A DNA stretch of 40,158 nucleotides from Flavobacteriales bacterium (GCA_020853105.1 JADYZM010000054.1:1-40158), one strand, 5' to 3'; numbered from the stretch's first letter, positions 7,673 to 16,175 are shown. A program made the numbers and translations. Notes: generated by a model not told the origin, from the sequence alone.

Positions 7673-9067
7673 GTGACTTTAATAAAATCAATATCCGGAA
7701 TCAGGGGTACAATAGGGGGGGAACCAAATGAGGGACTAACACCACTCGACATTGTAAAATTTACTTCTGCTTTTGGAACTTGGATAAAGCAAAGAAACCC
7801 CTCAAAAAGATGTAAAATAGTTATTGGCAGAGATGCCCGAATTTCCGGAGAAATGGTGCAACGAATTGTTGTAGGAGCTCTGCAAGGTTTGGGTATTGAC
7901 GTTATTAACTTGGATTTATCTACAACTCCTACCGTTGAAATTGCTGTTCCGATGGAAAAAGCAGATGCCGGAATAATTTTAACAGCCAGCCACAATCCCA
8001 AACAATGGAATGCCCTAAAATTGTTAAACGAGAAAGGAGAGTTTATATCTGCAAAAGATGGGGAAGAAGTATTGGAATTAGCTGAGAACAATTCGTTTAC
8101 GTATGCATCAGTAGATGAATTGGGGTCTTATACTCAAGATAATACTTATCTAGAAAAGCATATCGAGGCTGTATTAAATCTTAATTTAGTTGATGTTGAG
8201 TTGATTAAATCAGCAAATTTTAAAGTAGCAATTGACTGTGTTAATTCTACCGGTGGAATATTCTTGCCACGTTTGTTAAAAGCATTGGGTGTGAATCAAA
8301 TACTTGAATTGTATTGCACGCCCAATGGAAATTTTCCTCACAACCCTGAACCGCTGCCGGAAAATTTAACTGAAATTGCTTCATTAATTAAATCTCAGAA
8401 AGCTGATGTTGGTTTTGTTGTTGACCCTGATGTTGACAGGTTGGCAATAGTTTGTGAAAATGGAGAAATGTTTGGCGAAGAATACACACTGGTTTCAATA
8501 GCTGACTTCGTAATACAACATACACCTGGTAATACAGTTTCTAATTTATCTTCAACGCGTGCACTCAGAGATGTAACTGAACGAAACGGTAATATCTACT
8601 TTGCATCTTCTGTTGGAGAGGTAAACGTGGTTGAAATGATGAAAGCCAATAATGCCATAATCGGTGGAGAAGGCAATGGCGGAATAATCTATCCTGAATT
8701 GCACTATGGAAGAGATGCCTTGGTGGGAATTGCTCTGTTTTTAACACACCTTGCAAAAAGTAAAAAATCATGTTCTGAATTAAGAGCTACATATCCTTCT
8801 TATTTTATTTCAAAAAATAAAATTGAATTGACACCTGAGATTGATGTTGATAGTGTTTTATCTCAAATGGAAGAAAAATACAAATCGGAACAAATCAATA
8901 CTATTGACGGACTAAAAATCGATTTTCCAACTGAGTGGGTACATCTCAGAAAATCTAACACGGAACCGATTATTCGAATTTATGCCGAAAGTACAACATC
9001 TGAAAGGGCTGATGAGCTAGCTCATAGAATTATAGATGATATCAAAAACTGTATTTCATCAAATTGA
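7673..9067 (+). CDS. glmM: Phosphoglucosamine mutase
   Basis: 464 residues from a GTG start. The enzyme converts glucosamine-6-phosphate to glucosamine-1-phosphate for UDP-GlcNAc and cell-wall synthesis. Alpha-D-phosphohexomutase domains are in order: SGIRGTIGG, active-site serine S106 in TASHNP, metal-binding DPDVDRL, sugar-binding GEGNGG, and the C-terminal phosphate loop RKSNTEPIIRIY. It is the first gene of a plus-strand operon and overlaps the cysteine desulfurase start by 4 bp. The length fits the archaeal/Bacteroidota-type GlmM or a phosphomannomutase; GlmM is the likelier function. Confidence 0.85.
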   Translation: MTLIKSISGIRGTIGGEPNEGLTPLDIVKFTSAFGTWIKQRNPSKRCKIVIGRDARISGEMVQRIVVGALQGLGIDVINLDLSTTPTVEIAVPMEKADAGIILTASHNPKQWNALKLLNEKGEFISAKDGEEVLELAENNSFTYASVDELGSYTQDNTYLEKHIEAVLNLNLVDVELIKSANFKVAIDCVNSTGGIFLPRLLKALGVNQILELYCTPNGNFPHNPEPLPENLTEIASLIKSQKADVGFVVDPDVDRLAIVCENGEMFGEEYTLVSIADFVIQHTPGNTVSNLSSTRALRDVTERNGNIYFASSVGEVNVVEMMKANNAIIGGEGNGGIIYPELHYGRDALVGIALFLTHLAKSKKSCSELRATYPSYFISKNKIELTPEIDVDSVLSQMEEKYKSEQINTIDGLKIDFPTEWVHLRKSNTEPIIRIYAESTTSERADELAHRIIDDIKNCISSN

Positions 9068-10227
9068 GTTCAAAACAAAAAATATATCTCGACAATGCTG
9101 CAACTACGCCAATAGATTCAGCAGTTATTGAAGTCATGTCAGAACTAATGAGTAAAGTGTATGGTAACCCATCTTCTGTACATGCTCTTGGTAGAAATGC
9201 ACGTGTAGTTATTGAAAACTCTCGAAAAAAAATTGCAACACTTATTCATGCTGCTCCGGCAGAAATAATTTTTACCTCTTGCGGTACAGAAGCAAACAAT
9301 ATGGCTTTAAGAGGTGCTGTTGCCAGTCTTAATATTACAAAAATTATTAGTTCACCAATTGAACATCACTCTGTTTTGGAAACAATTGAAGAATTAAAGA
9401 AAAACAACAAAATTATAGTTGATTATGTTGATTTAGACGAATATGGCAACGTAGATGTAACTAGTTTAGAAAAATTATTAGTTGAAAGTGAAGAGGATAC
9501 AATCTTGGTTTCACTGATGCACGCCAATAATGAAATTGGAAACATGCTTCCCATAGAAAATATTGCCGAGTTGTGTAAAAAATACAATGCTTTTTTTCAC
9601 TCCGATACCGTTCAATCTATGGGTTTTTATGAATTTGATGTTCGAAAATTTGAACCTGATTTTATCACATGTTCCGCCCATAAGTTTCATGGACCAAAAG
9701 GAGTTGGTTTTCTTTTTATCAACCAAAAAAATAGAATAAAACCGTTGTTAACAGGAGGTTCTCAAGAACGCAACATGAGGGCAGGCACAGAAAACATTCA
9801 TGGAATAGCCGGAATGGCAAAAGCATTTGAATTGGCTCACGAAAACATGGATAAATACAATAAACACATCAATGATTTAAAAAGATATTTTATGGAGCAA
9901 ATAGAAAGAATTGTTCCAGAAATTAAATACAATGGAAATCCTAAAGGCAATAGCCTCGATAAGCTACTAAACATCTCATTTCCCAATAGCGATATGGACG
10001 AAATGTTGCTCTATAATTTTGATATAGATGGAGTTTGTGTTTCAGGAGGCAGTGCTTGTTCTTCCGGCAGTAATATGGCTTCACATGTGTTAAAAGTATT
10101 GCAAACAGATATGAATAAACCCGCAATTCGTTTTTCATTTAGCAGAAACAACACAAAACAAGAATTGGATTACACTTTAGACTTGATAAAAAACTGGTAT
10201 TGTTCTAATAAATCTGTGAAGTTATGA
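9064..10227 (+). CDS. Cysteine desulfurase (IscS/NifS type)
   Basis: 387 residues, starting at a TTG that overlaps the glmM stop (TTGA). The enzyme takes sulfur from cysteine as a persulfide for Fe-S clusters or tRNA thiolation. YLDNAATTP at the N-terminus, the GTEANN cofactor loop, HHSV, K207 in SAHKFHGPKG (Schiff base) and C332 in GGSACSSGS (persulfide cysteine) are all present. The GSACSSGS loop is of the long, mobile IscS/NifS type. A second PLP enzyme of the same superfamily is at 2577-4043. The downstream MBL gene overlaps by 4 bp (ATGA). Confidence 0.9.
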   Translation: MSSKQKIYLDNAATTPIDSAVIEVMSELMSKVYGNPSSVHALGRNARVVIENSRKKIATLIHAAPAEIIFTSCGTEANNMALRGAVASLNITKIISSPIEHHSVLETIEELKKNNKIIVDYVDLDEYGNVDVTSLEKLLVESEEDTILVSLMHANNEIGNMLPIENIAELCKKYNAFFHSDTVQSMGFYEFDVRKFEPDFITCSAHKFHGPKGVGFLFINQKNRIKPLLTGGSQERNMRAGTENIHGIAGMAKAFELAHENMDKYNKHINDLKRYFMEQIERIVPEIKYNGNPKGNSLDKLLNISFPNSDMDEMLLYNFDIDGVCVSGGSACSSGSNMASHVLKVLQTDMNKPAIRFSFSRNNTKQELDYTLDLIKNWYCSNKSVKL

Positions 10228-10985
10228 AAATAACCTTTTTAGGCACAGGAACATCTCAAGGAATACCCGTGATTGCTTGTGGTTGTGATGTTTGTAATTC
10301 AAACGACCCAAAAGATAATAGGTTAAGAGTTTCTGTACTTATTGAACATAAGGGTAAATCAATAGTTATAGATTCCGGACCAGATTTCAGACAACAAATG
10401 TTACGAACAAATGTCCAACAGTTAGATGCTATTTTATTCACACACGAGCATAAAGACCATATTGCCGGACTTGATGATGTTAGGGCGTTTAACTACAAAC
10501 AACAAAAAGCAATAGATATCTTTTGCACAGAACAAGTTCAAACGGCTTTAAAACGCGAATTTCATTATGCTTTCGATGAATATAAATATCCGGGTGTTCC
10601 TGAACTAAATCTGCATACCATAACCAATGATTTATTTGAAGTTGATGGAATAGAAGTGCTTCCAATCAATGTTAAACATTATAAGCTGCCTGTAAAAGCC
10701 TTCAGAATCGAAGGTTTCACATATATAACCGATGCCAACAAAATTGAGGATTCTGAACTGGAAAAAATCAAAGGCTCTGAAGTAGTTGTTTTAAATGCAC
10801 TTAGAAAGCAACCTCATATTTCACATTTCACATTAGAGGAAGCTGTGGAATTGCTTCATAAAATTAACCCCAAAAAAGCATTTATCACCCACATCAGCCA
10901 TTTGATGGGAAAACATCATGACATAAACAATGAACTTCCGGATTTTATTAGGCTAGCTTATGATGGATTGGTTGTAGAATGTTGA
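10224..10985 (+). CDS. Metallo-beta-lactamase fold hydrolase (PhnP/RNase Z-like)
   Basis: 253 residues. It opens FLGTGTSQGIPVIACGCDVCNS, where the Cys cluster resembles the extra zinc site of PhnP-type phosphodiesterases. The catalytic motif is FTHEHKDHIAGLDD (HxHxDH), followed by ITDAN and THISHLMGKH. It probably hydrolyses a cyclic or phosphodiester substrate in the cytoplasm. The ATG overlaps the desulfurase stop, so it is the third gene of the glmM operon. Confidence 0.85.
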   Translation: MKITFLGTGTSQGIPVIACGCDVCNSNDPKDNRLRVSVLIEHKGKSIVIDSGPDFRQQMLRTNVQQLDAILFTHEHKDHIAGLDDVRAFNYKQQKAIDIFCTEQVQTALKREFHYAFDEYKYPGVPELNLHTITNDLFEVDGIEVLPINVKHYKLPVKAFRIEGFTYITDANKIEDSELEKIKGSEVVVLNALRKQPHISHFTLEEAVELLHKINPKKAFITHISHLMGKHHDINNELPDFIRLAYDGLVVEC

Positions 10986-11014
10986 TATCAACACTTCCTG
11001 CCTAAAAACTTCTT

Positions 11015-11045
11015 TTTGACAAGAATCATTAAATGTATAGTTTTG
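11015..11045 (+). promoter_or_regulatory. Promoter with TTTG / TAnnTTTG elements
   Basis: TTTG (11015-11018) and TAGTTTTG (11038-11045) are separated by 19 bp, the normal spacing for the primary sigma factor of Bacteroidota. The ATG of the SDR gene starts only 4 bp after the -7 element, so the transcript would be almost leaderless if this is the true start. Confidence 0.55.
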
Positions 11046-11049
11046 TTTT

Positions 11050-11847
11050 ATGGAGTTTAAAGACAAAGTTGTTTGGATTACAGGAGCCTCATCTGGCATA
11101 GGTGAGGGGCTGGTTTATGCTTTTGCTGAAATGGGTTGCAAATTGGTAATTTCTGCCCGAAGAGAACATGAACTTTTAAGGGTTAAAGAACAAACTAAAC
11201 TCTCCGACGAGAATATTTTGGTACTTCCTATTGATTTGGAGCATTATACACTCGCCACTAGTTGGGTTAACATGGTTGTTGCAAAATTTGGACAGATAGA
11301 CATTTTGATTAATAACGGAGGGGTCAGTCAAAAAGGGCTGGCAATGGAAACTGATTTGAGTGTTGAGAAAAAAATTATGGATATCAATTACTTTGGAAAT
11401 GTTGCTCTGTCAAAAGCTGTTATACCTATTATGCAAAATCAGAAGTCAGGAAAAATTGTAATAACAACCAGCATATTAGGAAAATTCGGGTTACCGCTAC
11501 ATTCCACCTATGCAGCCTCAAAACATGCTTTGTATGGTTTTTATGATTCGTTGCGTATGGAGTTGAAAACAGATAACATTAAGATATTGATTGTTTCTCC
11601 CGGGTTTATCAATACTCAAGCGTCAGTTAATGCATTAAAAGAAGATGGTAAAAGATTAGAAAAAAATAGCCCTGCTCAAATCAACGGAATGAAAACAAAT
11701 GTTTTTGCTCAAAAGTTGATTTCAGCAATAAAATCAGATAAAAAACACGTTTATATTGGAAATAAAGAATTACTCTCTGTACCATTTAAACTTTTGTTTC
11801 CAAATTTATTTTATAAAATAATGGTCAAACTAAACAAAGGCAAATGA
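11050..11847 (+). CDS. Short-chain dehydrogenase/reductase
   Basis: 265 residues, classical SDR. The nucleotide-binding motif TGASSGIG is at residues 11-18, NNGG follows beta-4, catalytic Ser lies in ITTSIL, and Y154-x3-K158 is in TYAASKHA. The PG motif IVSPGFINT follows. It resembles the DHRS7-like group; NAD(P)H-dependent reduction of a carbonyl is expected, with unknown substrate. Its stop overlaps the L,D-transpeptidase start (ATGA), so the two are translated together. Confidence 0.88.
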   Translation: MEFKDKVVWITGASSGIGEGLVYAFAEMGCKLVISARREHELLRVKEQTKLSDENILVLPIDLEHYTLATSWVNMVVAKFGQIDILINNGGVSQKGLAMETDLSVEKKIMDINYFGNVALSKAVIPIMQNQKSGKIVITTSILGKFGLPLHSTYAASKHALYGFYDSLRMELKTDNIKILIVSPGFINTQASVNALKEDGKRLEKNSPAQINGMKTNVFAQKLISAIKSDKKHVYIGNKELLSVPFKLLFPNLFYKIMVKLNKGK

Positions 11848-12542
11848 TTAGAAAAGAAAACATTCAATTTTGTCTTTTTATTGCCTGTTTTTCAATACTA
11901 TATTCGTGCAAAAACAATCAAATAGTCCGTTCACCATATATAGTTGGAAATCCACCGATTGACGAAACCATTTACCATGCTGAAACCGAGCCTAAAAATG
12001 AGACTATTGCCGATTTTCTAACCGAATATTTAAACTTAAAATATCCGGGGAAAAGATTTGAAAAATTTATCTATGTTTCGATAAAATACCAAAAATTATA
12101 TTATATTGAGAATAAGACAGTTGTGAAAAAATACCCGGTTTCAACTTCGAAGTATGGGATAGGAAATAAGTTGAACAGCAACCAAACACCATTGGGTTTA
12201 CATAGCATCAAACAAAAAATTGGAGACAATGTTCCTGTTGGAGGCTTGTTTTCCAGCAGAGATTACACAGGAAGACTTGCAACAATATTGAACGGCAAGG
12301 TAAAATCAAAAACCGATGATGTAACAAGCAGAATACTTTGGCTTCATGGTGAAGAAATTGGGGTAAACAGAGGTCGAGATATAGATTCCTACAAAAGATA
12401 CATATACATTCACGGTACTTCAGAAGAGGGATACATTGGTGAACCTGCATCACACGGCTGTATTCGTATGAAAAATACTGATGTGATTGATTTATATAAC
12501 CTTGTGAATGAAGAAACTCTTGTAATTATTTTAAAAGCGTAA
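11844..12542 (+). CDS. L,D-transpeptidase (YkuD domain) lipoprotein
   Basis: 232 residues. The N-terminus is a lipoprotein signal (hydrophobic stretch ending LYSC), so the enzyme is anchored in an envelope membrane. The YkuD domain starts near YVSIKYQKLYYIENK and ends with the catalytic motif SHGCIRM (H204, C206). Such enzymes form 3-3 cross-links in peptidoglycan or attach proteins to it. It is coupled to the SDR gene by an ATGA overlap. Confidence 0.88.
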   Translation: MIRKENIQFCLFIACFSILYSCKNNQIVRSPYIVGNPPIDETIYHAETEPKNETIADFLTEYLNLKYPGKRFEKFIYVSIKYQKLYYIENKTVVKKYPVSTSKYGIGNKLNSNQTPLGLHSIKQKIGDNVPVGGLFSSRDYTGRLATILNGKVKSKTDDVTSRILWLHGEEIGVNRGRDIDSYKRYIYIHGTSEEGYIGEPASHGCIRMKNTDVIDLYNLVNEETLVIILKA

Positions 12543-12768
12543 AATTGGTCCTTTTCAAATTTCTCTTGTGATTTTAATTGATTCAACAAATATGATTTTT
12601 CTCAAATCTAGCTGTTTTTAATAGACCAAAACCAATGTTAACCGCATTAGGAGTATATTTCTACCATTGACTTTAACAATATTTCGTTTAAAAACCATCA
12701 CTTTTCATTAAAGAAAGAAAAAAAAGTTCATGAATTAAAAACGAAACCATACTATTTATGTATGGTAC

Positions 12769-13599
12769 TTATTTCTTCCATTGTTGGAGTCTGTCCAAAT
12801 ACAAGTACGATTCTACAAATTTTCTATGCTTCTTGTTTGTCAATTTTTCTAATAACTCTAAGGACGAAATGTAAGATGCCAAATTACCGTTTGAGGACAT
12901 AAATTTTCCGTCTTCCACAAAACTAATTTTTGAGTCGTCTTGAACTTTTAGATTAGGATAATTTTTTTGTAATTCTGTTCCACCACCAATCCAAGTTACA
13001 ATTTTCTTTCCTTCAGCTATTCCTGTTTCTCCAATCAAAGTTGCTCCAGCACAATTACTAATGGTATAGTCAGTATTTTCGTTTTGAACTTTAATAAAAT
13101 CTACAAGATTTTTATTTTTCACTTGATTTGTCATATCGTAAGCACTTGGAACGATAATTATGTCAAGTTTGGGAGAGTTGGCAAAAGTGTAGTCAGGAAA
13201 CATCTTCAAACCTTCTTCACTTGTAAAAAGGTCATATTTCTCGGCAATTGTAATTACATTGAATAATTGTTTACCATCTTCGGAATGTTTTGCAAAAACG
13301 TCCATTGGTGCGGTTAATTCAGTCATCAAAACCTTGTCATACATCAATATCCCAATTGTCGGTAAGTTGGAATCTATGTGTTTTGTGTTTTTTGCTAATG
13401 ATTGAAGTTCTTCTTTGCTAAGATTATAGTCTGTTTGCGAATAAGAGCCTGTCTGATTGGGACTGCAACTTGCTAAACTGTCCGCAACACTTGTTGTTTG
13501 CTCATCTGTTGCTTGTTCAATATTCTCGTTTTTCTTTTGTTCGCTACAGCCAAAAAATATTGTGCAAACTGTCAAGAGTATTAAAAGGCTATGTTTCAT
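12769..13599 (-). CDS. DJ-1/PfpI-family lipoprotein
   Basis: 276 residues. A lipoprotein signal (LLTVCTIFFGC, Cys18) is followed by a Gln/Thr-rich linker and then a DJ-1/PfpI domain beginning TIGILMYDKVLMTELTAPMDVF. The nucleophile elbow is ISNCAGATLIGETG, and the KIVTWIGGG segment follows. The fold is like that of the AraC-associated GATase-1 domains. It lies downstream of arsC on the same strand with a 53 bp gap. A link to metalloid stress is suggested by context only; the reaction is unknown. Confidence 0.8.
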   Translation of the reverse strand: MKHSLLILLTVCTIFFGCSEQKKNENIEQATDEQTTSVADSLASCSPNQTGSYSQTDYNLSKEELQSLAKNTKHIDSNLPTIGILMYDKVLMTELTAPMDVFAKHSEDGKQLFNVITIAEKYDLFTSEEGLKMFPDYTFANSPKLDIIIVPSAYDMTNQVKNKNLVDFIKVQNENTDYTISNCAGATLIGETGIAEGKKIVTWIGGGTELQKNYPNLKVQDDSKISFVEDGKFMSSNGNLASYISSLELLEKLTNKKHRKFVESYLYLDRLQQWKK

Positions 13600-13652
13600 A
13601 ACTTAAGTTGTAAATGGATTTCTATCGTGTAAAATTATCAAATATTCAACTC

Positions 13653-14081
13653 TCAGTGATTAGATTTTAGATTTTCAGCAACAAATCGTACACAATAGTC
13701 TTTAATTTGCTGTCTGACTTGTCTAAACTGGTTGTTTATTTCCTCGCCTGAGCCTGTTGCTTTTGCTGGGTCAGGAAAATTTTGATGAAACTTCTTTGCT
13801 TTGGTAGGGAAGTATGGACAACGCTCTTTAGCATTGTCGCAAACTGTAATAACAAAATCAAAATCTATATGTCGGTACTCGTCAATATTGTTTGAAGTGT
13901 GATTTGAAATATCTATGTCGTCTTCTTGCATTGTTGCAATCGCTTTTGGGTTTACTCCGTGCGTTTCAACTCCTGCACTGTAAACTTCTGCATTTTCGTT
14001 TGCAAAGTGTCGTAAATAACCTTCAGCTATCTGGCTTCTACAACTGTTCCCTGTGCAAAGCACTAAAATTTTCTTTGTCAT
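13653..14081 (-). CDS. arsC: Arsenate reductase, low-molecular-weight phosphatase type
   Basis: 142 residues. The P-loop C9-TGNSC14-R15-S is followed by the Cys pair C81/C88 in TVCDNAKERCPYFP and an FPDPA motif, which together are the mark of thioredoxin-coupled arsenate reductases rather than ordinary tyrosine phosphatases. It reduces arsenate to arsenite. It follows the arsM remnant by 3 bp. No arsenite efflux pump is left next to it; the nearest metalloid transporters are those at 23139-25711. Confidence 0.9.
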   Translation of the reverse strand: MTKKILVLCTGNSCRSQIAEGYLRHFANENAEVYSAGVETHGVNPKAIATMQEDDIDISNHTSNNIDEYRHIDFDFVITVCDNAKERCPYFPTKAKKFHQNFPDPAKATGSGEEINNQFRQVRQQIKDYCVRFVAENLKSNH

Positions 14082-14084
14082 AGT

Positions 14085-14391
14085 TTAGCAACAGCCCGAA
14101 TTTGGCGAGCAACAAGCTGTTGGTTTTTCTGCATAAACCGTTATACTTCTAATGATCGTTTCGTTTGATTTGTATTGAGCAATTTCATCATCATTCAAAT
14201 AGTTTTTCAGAATGTCGTCAGGTACAATGATTGGTTTGTCTTTCTGAATTTGCATATTGACAAACCCCACTTTGCTTACATAACTCAAATATTCATCTTT
14301 ATCAATCGCACTTGCTACACAACCAGCATACATTTCAGCCGCAGATTTTATTTTGTTGGTCTGTAAAGTGGTCTGTTTTAGTTGCACCCAT
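14085..14391 (-). pseudogene. Deletion scar: first codons of arsR joined to the 3' end of arsM
   Basis: From ATG at 14391 the frame reads MGATKTDHFTDQQNKICG and stops. This matches the N-terminus of Bacteroidota ArsR proteins (compare MPSITKNDYFTKEQ of the intact ArsR at 26754). In another frame, open from a GTG at 14387 to 14085, the sequence KIKSAAEMYAGCVASAIDKDEY...VGFVNMQIQKDKP ending in TACCSPNSGCC is the C-terminal part of arsenite methyltransferase ArsM; its methyltransferase core is absent. An internal deletion with a junction near AATAAAAT explains both. Neither product can function. Confidence 0.75.
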
Positions 14392-14408
14392 TATTTTATT
14401 TATTTAAT

Positions 14409-14424
14409 ATTGAAATATTACGAT
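14409..14424. promoter_or_regulatory. Orphan ArsR-type operator
   Basis: ATTGAAATATTACGAT is an imperfect palindrome (12 of 16 positions symmetric) with the same AATATTACG core as the perfect operator at 26416-26433. It lies 18 bp upstream of the arsR remnant start, where an autoregulatory site is expected. It may still bind the other ArsR and control arsC. Confidence 0.5.
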
Positions 14425-14529
14425 GAAGATTTGAATGATAAAATAATTTTTATTGTTTTTTAAAATTGAATTTTATTGATGATATGAAGTTTAGTCAGGC
14501 TGTTTTATGTCTGCCTGTTGATTTTAGCA

Positions 14530-14583
14530 AGGTGGTGTGAGAGGCACACTCTGTCAAAAACTGGCTGAACCGTCTATTTGATT
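14530..14583 (+). mobile_element. Probable 3' end of a group II intron
   Basis: GGTGGTGTGAGAGGCACACTC followed by a small stem and CCGTCTATTTGATT resembles the region after domain V through domain VI of bacterial group II introns, which end in CTAnnYGATT. Upstream intron parts and the reverse transcriptase are absent. It points along the plus strand, opposite to the neighbouring genes. The base after the putative 3' end starts AGCTACAG, identical to the terminus of the cassette repeat at 17423-17433. Recognition is from memory of such introns, without alignment. Confidence 0.45.
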
Positions 14584-14596
14584 AGCTACAGTTTTT

Positions 14597-15016
14597 TTAT
14601 TCAAATATATCTTCTTTGTCGAGATTGTTTATTGAATTTTTTCTTGCCCAAAGGAAAAAAGCAAAGTGTATGAGAAGAGAAATTCCCCAAAGAACTGCTG
14701 CCATAATTGAAACACTTAAATTTTCGTGTTTTGAACCTAATCCAAATCCAATCCACAAAAGAGATATTCCATTGTGAATTAAATAAGTTGTCAGATGAAA
14801 CCTAAAACCAATATCGTATATTGGTAAATATTCGCCATCTTTTCGTCCAAAATACCAACCAGAGGCAAACATAAGTAATCCGTATGTTGCTGCTGAAATA
14901 GCAATTATAATTCCTGATTGTTTTTCAATCCCATAACTCAAAAAATATCTGAATATTATGGTCAATACAGTTACAGCTAATGCAAATCTCAATAAATATG
15001 GTGTAATTGTTTTCAT
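14597..15016 (-). CDS. Small integral membrane protein, function unknown
   Basis: 139 residues with four predicted membrane helices (about 7-25, 35-53, 72-95 and 102-125) separated by short loops; the middle loop contains GRKDGEYLPIYDIGFRFH. I do not recognise a family. Its ATG overlaps the stop of the PadR regulator gene (ATGA). Small membrane proteins paired with PadR regulators are often the regulated target; here that is inference from coupling. Confidence 0.72.
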   Translation of the reverse strand: MKTITPYLLRFALAVTVLTIIFRYFLSYGIEKQSGIIIAISAATYGLLMFASGWYFGRKDGEYLPIYDIGFRFHLTTYLIHNGISLLWIGFGLGSKHENLSVSIMAAVLWGISLLIHFAFFLWARKNSINNLDKEDIFE

Positions 15017-15387
15017 TGTTCGTTTAATTTTAAAATTTTTTTTATTTCATTTGAGTGGAATATTTTAATATTTCTATCGACAAATTGATTGAAAAGCTCT
15101 TGACCAAGATTTGTCAAATAATAGTATTTTCTGTCAGGACCTTTGTTGCCTTCTTTCAAGTCGTAAGTCAAAACATCAATATGTTCATATTTTCTTAGTG
15201 CTCTATATAGACTTTGTTCTTCGCAACTAATTGTTCCGTCTGATTTCTTTTCAATAAAATTTTTAATTTCATCAACGTATTTTTTGCTTTCTTGAAGTGC
15301 CATAAAAATCCAAAGTGTTAATTGTCCTTTTTTATATGTGTCTTCCCAAGACAGTAATAATTCATTAAGTTTTTTATCATCTTCCAT
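15013..15387 (-). CDS. PadR-family transcriptional regulator
   Basis: About 124 residues from ATG at 15387. The segment KKGQLTLWIFMALQESKKYVDEIKNFIEKK is the PadR winged helix, followed by the wing GPDRKYYYLTNLGQELFNQF. An in-frame ATG at 15414 would add nine residues, but it lies right at the predicted transcription start, so the inner ATG is preferred. It is coupled to the downstream membrane protein, which it probably controls. Confidence 0.82.
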   Translation of the reverse strand: MEDDKKLNELLLSWEDTYKKGQLTLWIFMALQESKKYVDEIKNFIEKKSDGTISCEEQSLYRALRKYEHIDVLTYDLKEGNKGPDRKYYYLTNLGQELFNQFVDRNIKIFHSNEIKKILKLNEQ

Positions 15388-15418
15388 TATTACTTTAATT
15401 GTATTAAACAACATGTAT

Positions 15419-15432
15419 AATACAAATGTATT
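15419..15432 (-). promoter_or_regulatory. PadR operator overlapping the -7 element
   Basis: AATACA-AA-TGTATT is a 6 bp inverted repeat. On the minus strand it contains TACATTTG (15423-15430), an exact TAnnTTTG -7 element, with a TTTG 16 bp upstream. A regulator bound here would block the promoter, which fits autoregulation by the PadR protein. Confidence 0.5.
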
Positions 15433-15505
15433 AATAATTTTTATTCACACAAATAAATTTTATTTTTTTTGAATTTTAGGTATAGGCTGTGTCTTAAAAT
15501 TACTG

Positions 15506-15614
15506 CCAACAGCAGTACTCACCTAACTGTCAGTAGTTTGAAGCGAGGCAAGAGTTCGTTGTTATAAAGTCCGTAGTTGCAACACGCAAAGGCTTGGCTT
15601 CAAACTACGGACAA
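15506..15614 (-). repeat. Cassette repeat copy B, damaged
   Basis: Plus-strand reading: CCAAC at 15506-15510 and TAAC at 15524, then GTAGTTTGAAGC (15533-15544), whose exact reverse complement is at 15597-15608, and a further arm GTCCGTAGTTG (15569-15579) repeated inverted at 15601-15612. The GTTA end expected at the right is missing; instead there is a run of eight G. It abuts the broken methyltransferase gene. Confidence 0.6.
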
Positions 15615-15622
15615 GGGGGGGG

Positions 15623-16175
15623 ATCATATCTTTTGTTGAAATTCCACCACCAATTGAATAAAAAACACATTACCTACTTTCTTTTCTTTTGTTCTTATAA
15701 CTTTTTCATAATCAAGAGTACCATTTTGCCCTCTATTTTTCATGTTGGCAAGTCCTTGATATTTTGTAGGCTCTATTATTGGATTAAATGTTTTGGGACT
15801 TCCTTTTGAAAAAGCAAACATATATTCAAAATGTTGATGATACCTATTCCCTGTTTGAGGCATTGGATTATTTTTGTAATATATCATAGTATCATGAAGT
15901 CTAAAACCAATTTCTTTAAAAAACAATGCCTGCCTAAAGGAAGTTCCTGTTTCACTACCGTCAATTGTTGCGTCAGCCACAACCCAAATTACTACTCCTC
16001 CCACTTTTAGAACTCTAAATAATTCTTTTGCAATTTTTTCAAATTCAAATTGATAGCCATTATAATTCCTTATATCGTCATAAGGGGGTGATGTGATTAC
16101 AAAGTCAACTTAGTTGTCAGGCATATTTCTCATTGTAATCAAACAATTCTCGTTGTATATTTTTTCAAGTTCCAT
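15623..16175 (-). pseudogene. Broken site-specific DNA methyltransferase
   Basis: From ATG at 16175 the frame reads MELEKIYNENCLITMRNMPDN, then a TAA stop (16110-16112), then VDFVITSPPYDDIRNYNGY with the TSPPY catalytic motif of N6-adenine/N4-cytosine enzymes, then GGVVIWVVADATIDGSETGT and FEYMFAFSKGSPKTFNP. A frameshift in the A6/T6 tract at 15660-15665 replaces the expected FYSIGGGISTKD by another frame, and homology ends at about 15629, before the AdoMet-binding FxGxGT motif. The gene has three lesions (nonsense, frameshift, 3' loss) and cannot be active. It would be the cargo of a decayed cassette. Confidence 0.85.

Noticed and set aside
10981-10993. GTTGATATCAAC palindrome after the MBL-fold gene as terminator
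   Set aside because: Only 12 bp without loop or T-run; could be chance in AT-rich DNA.
14085-14387. 100-residue frame as a real Cys-rich protein
   Set aside because: Its sequence is the tail of ArsM and its GTG start lies in the remnant of arsR, so it is better read as a deletion product.
15624-16004. 126-residue methyltransferase as a functional short gene
   Set aside because: It lacks the upstream half of the catalytic region behind a stop codon and the AdoMet-binding motif; the C-terminal residues are out of frame.
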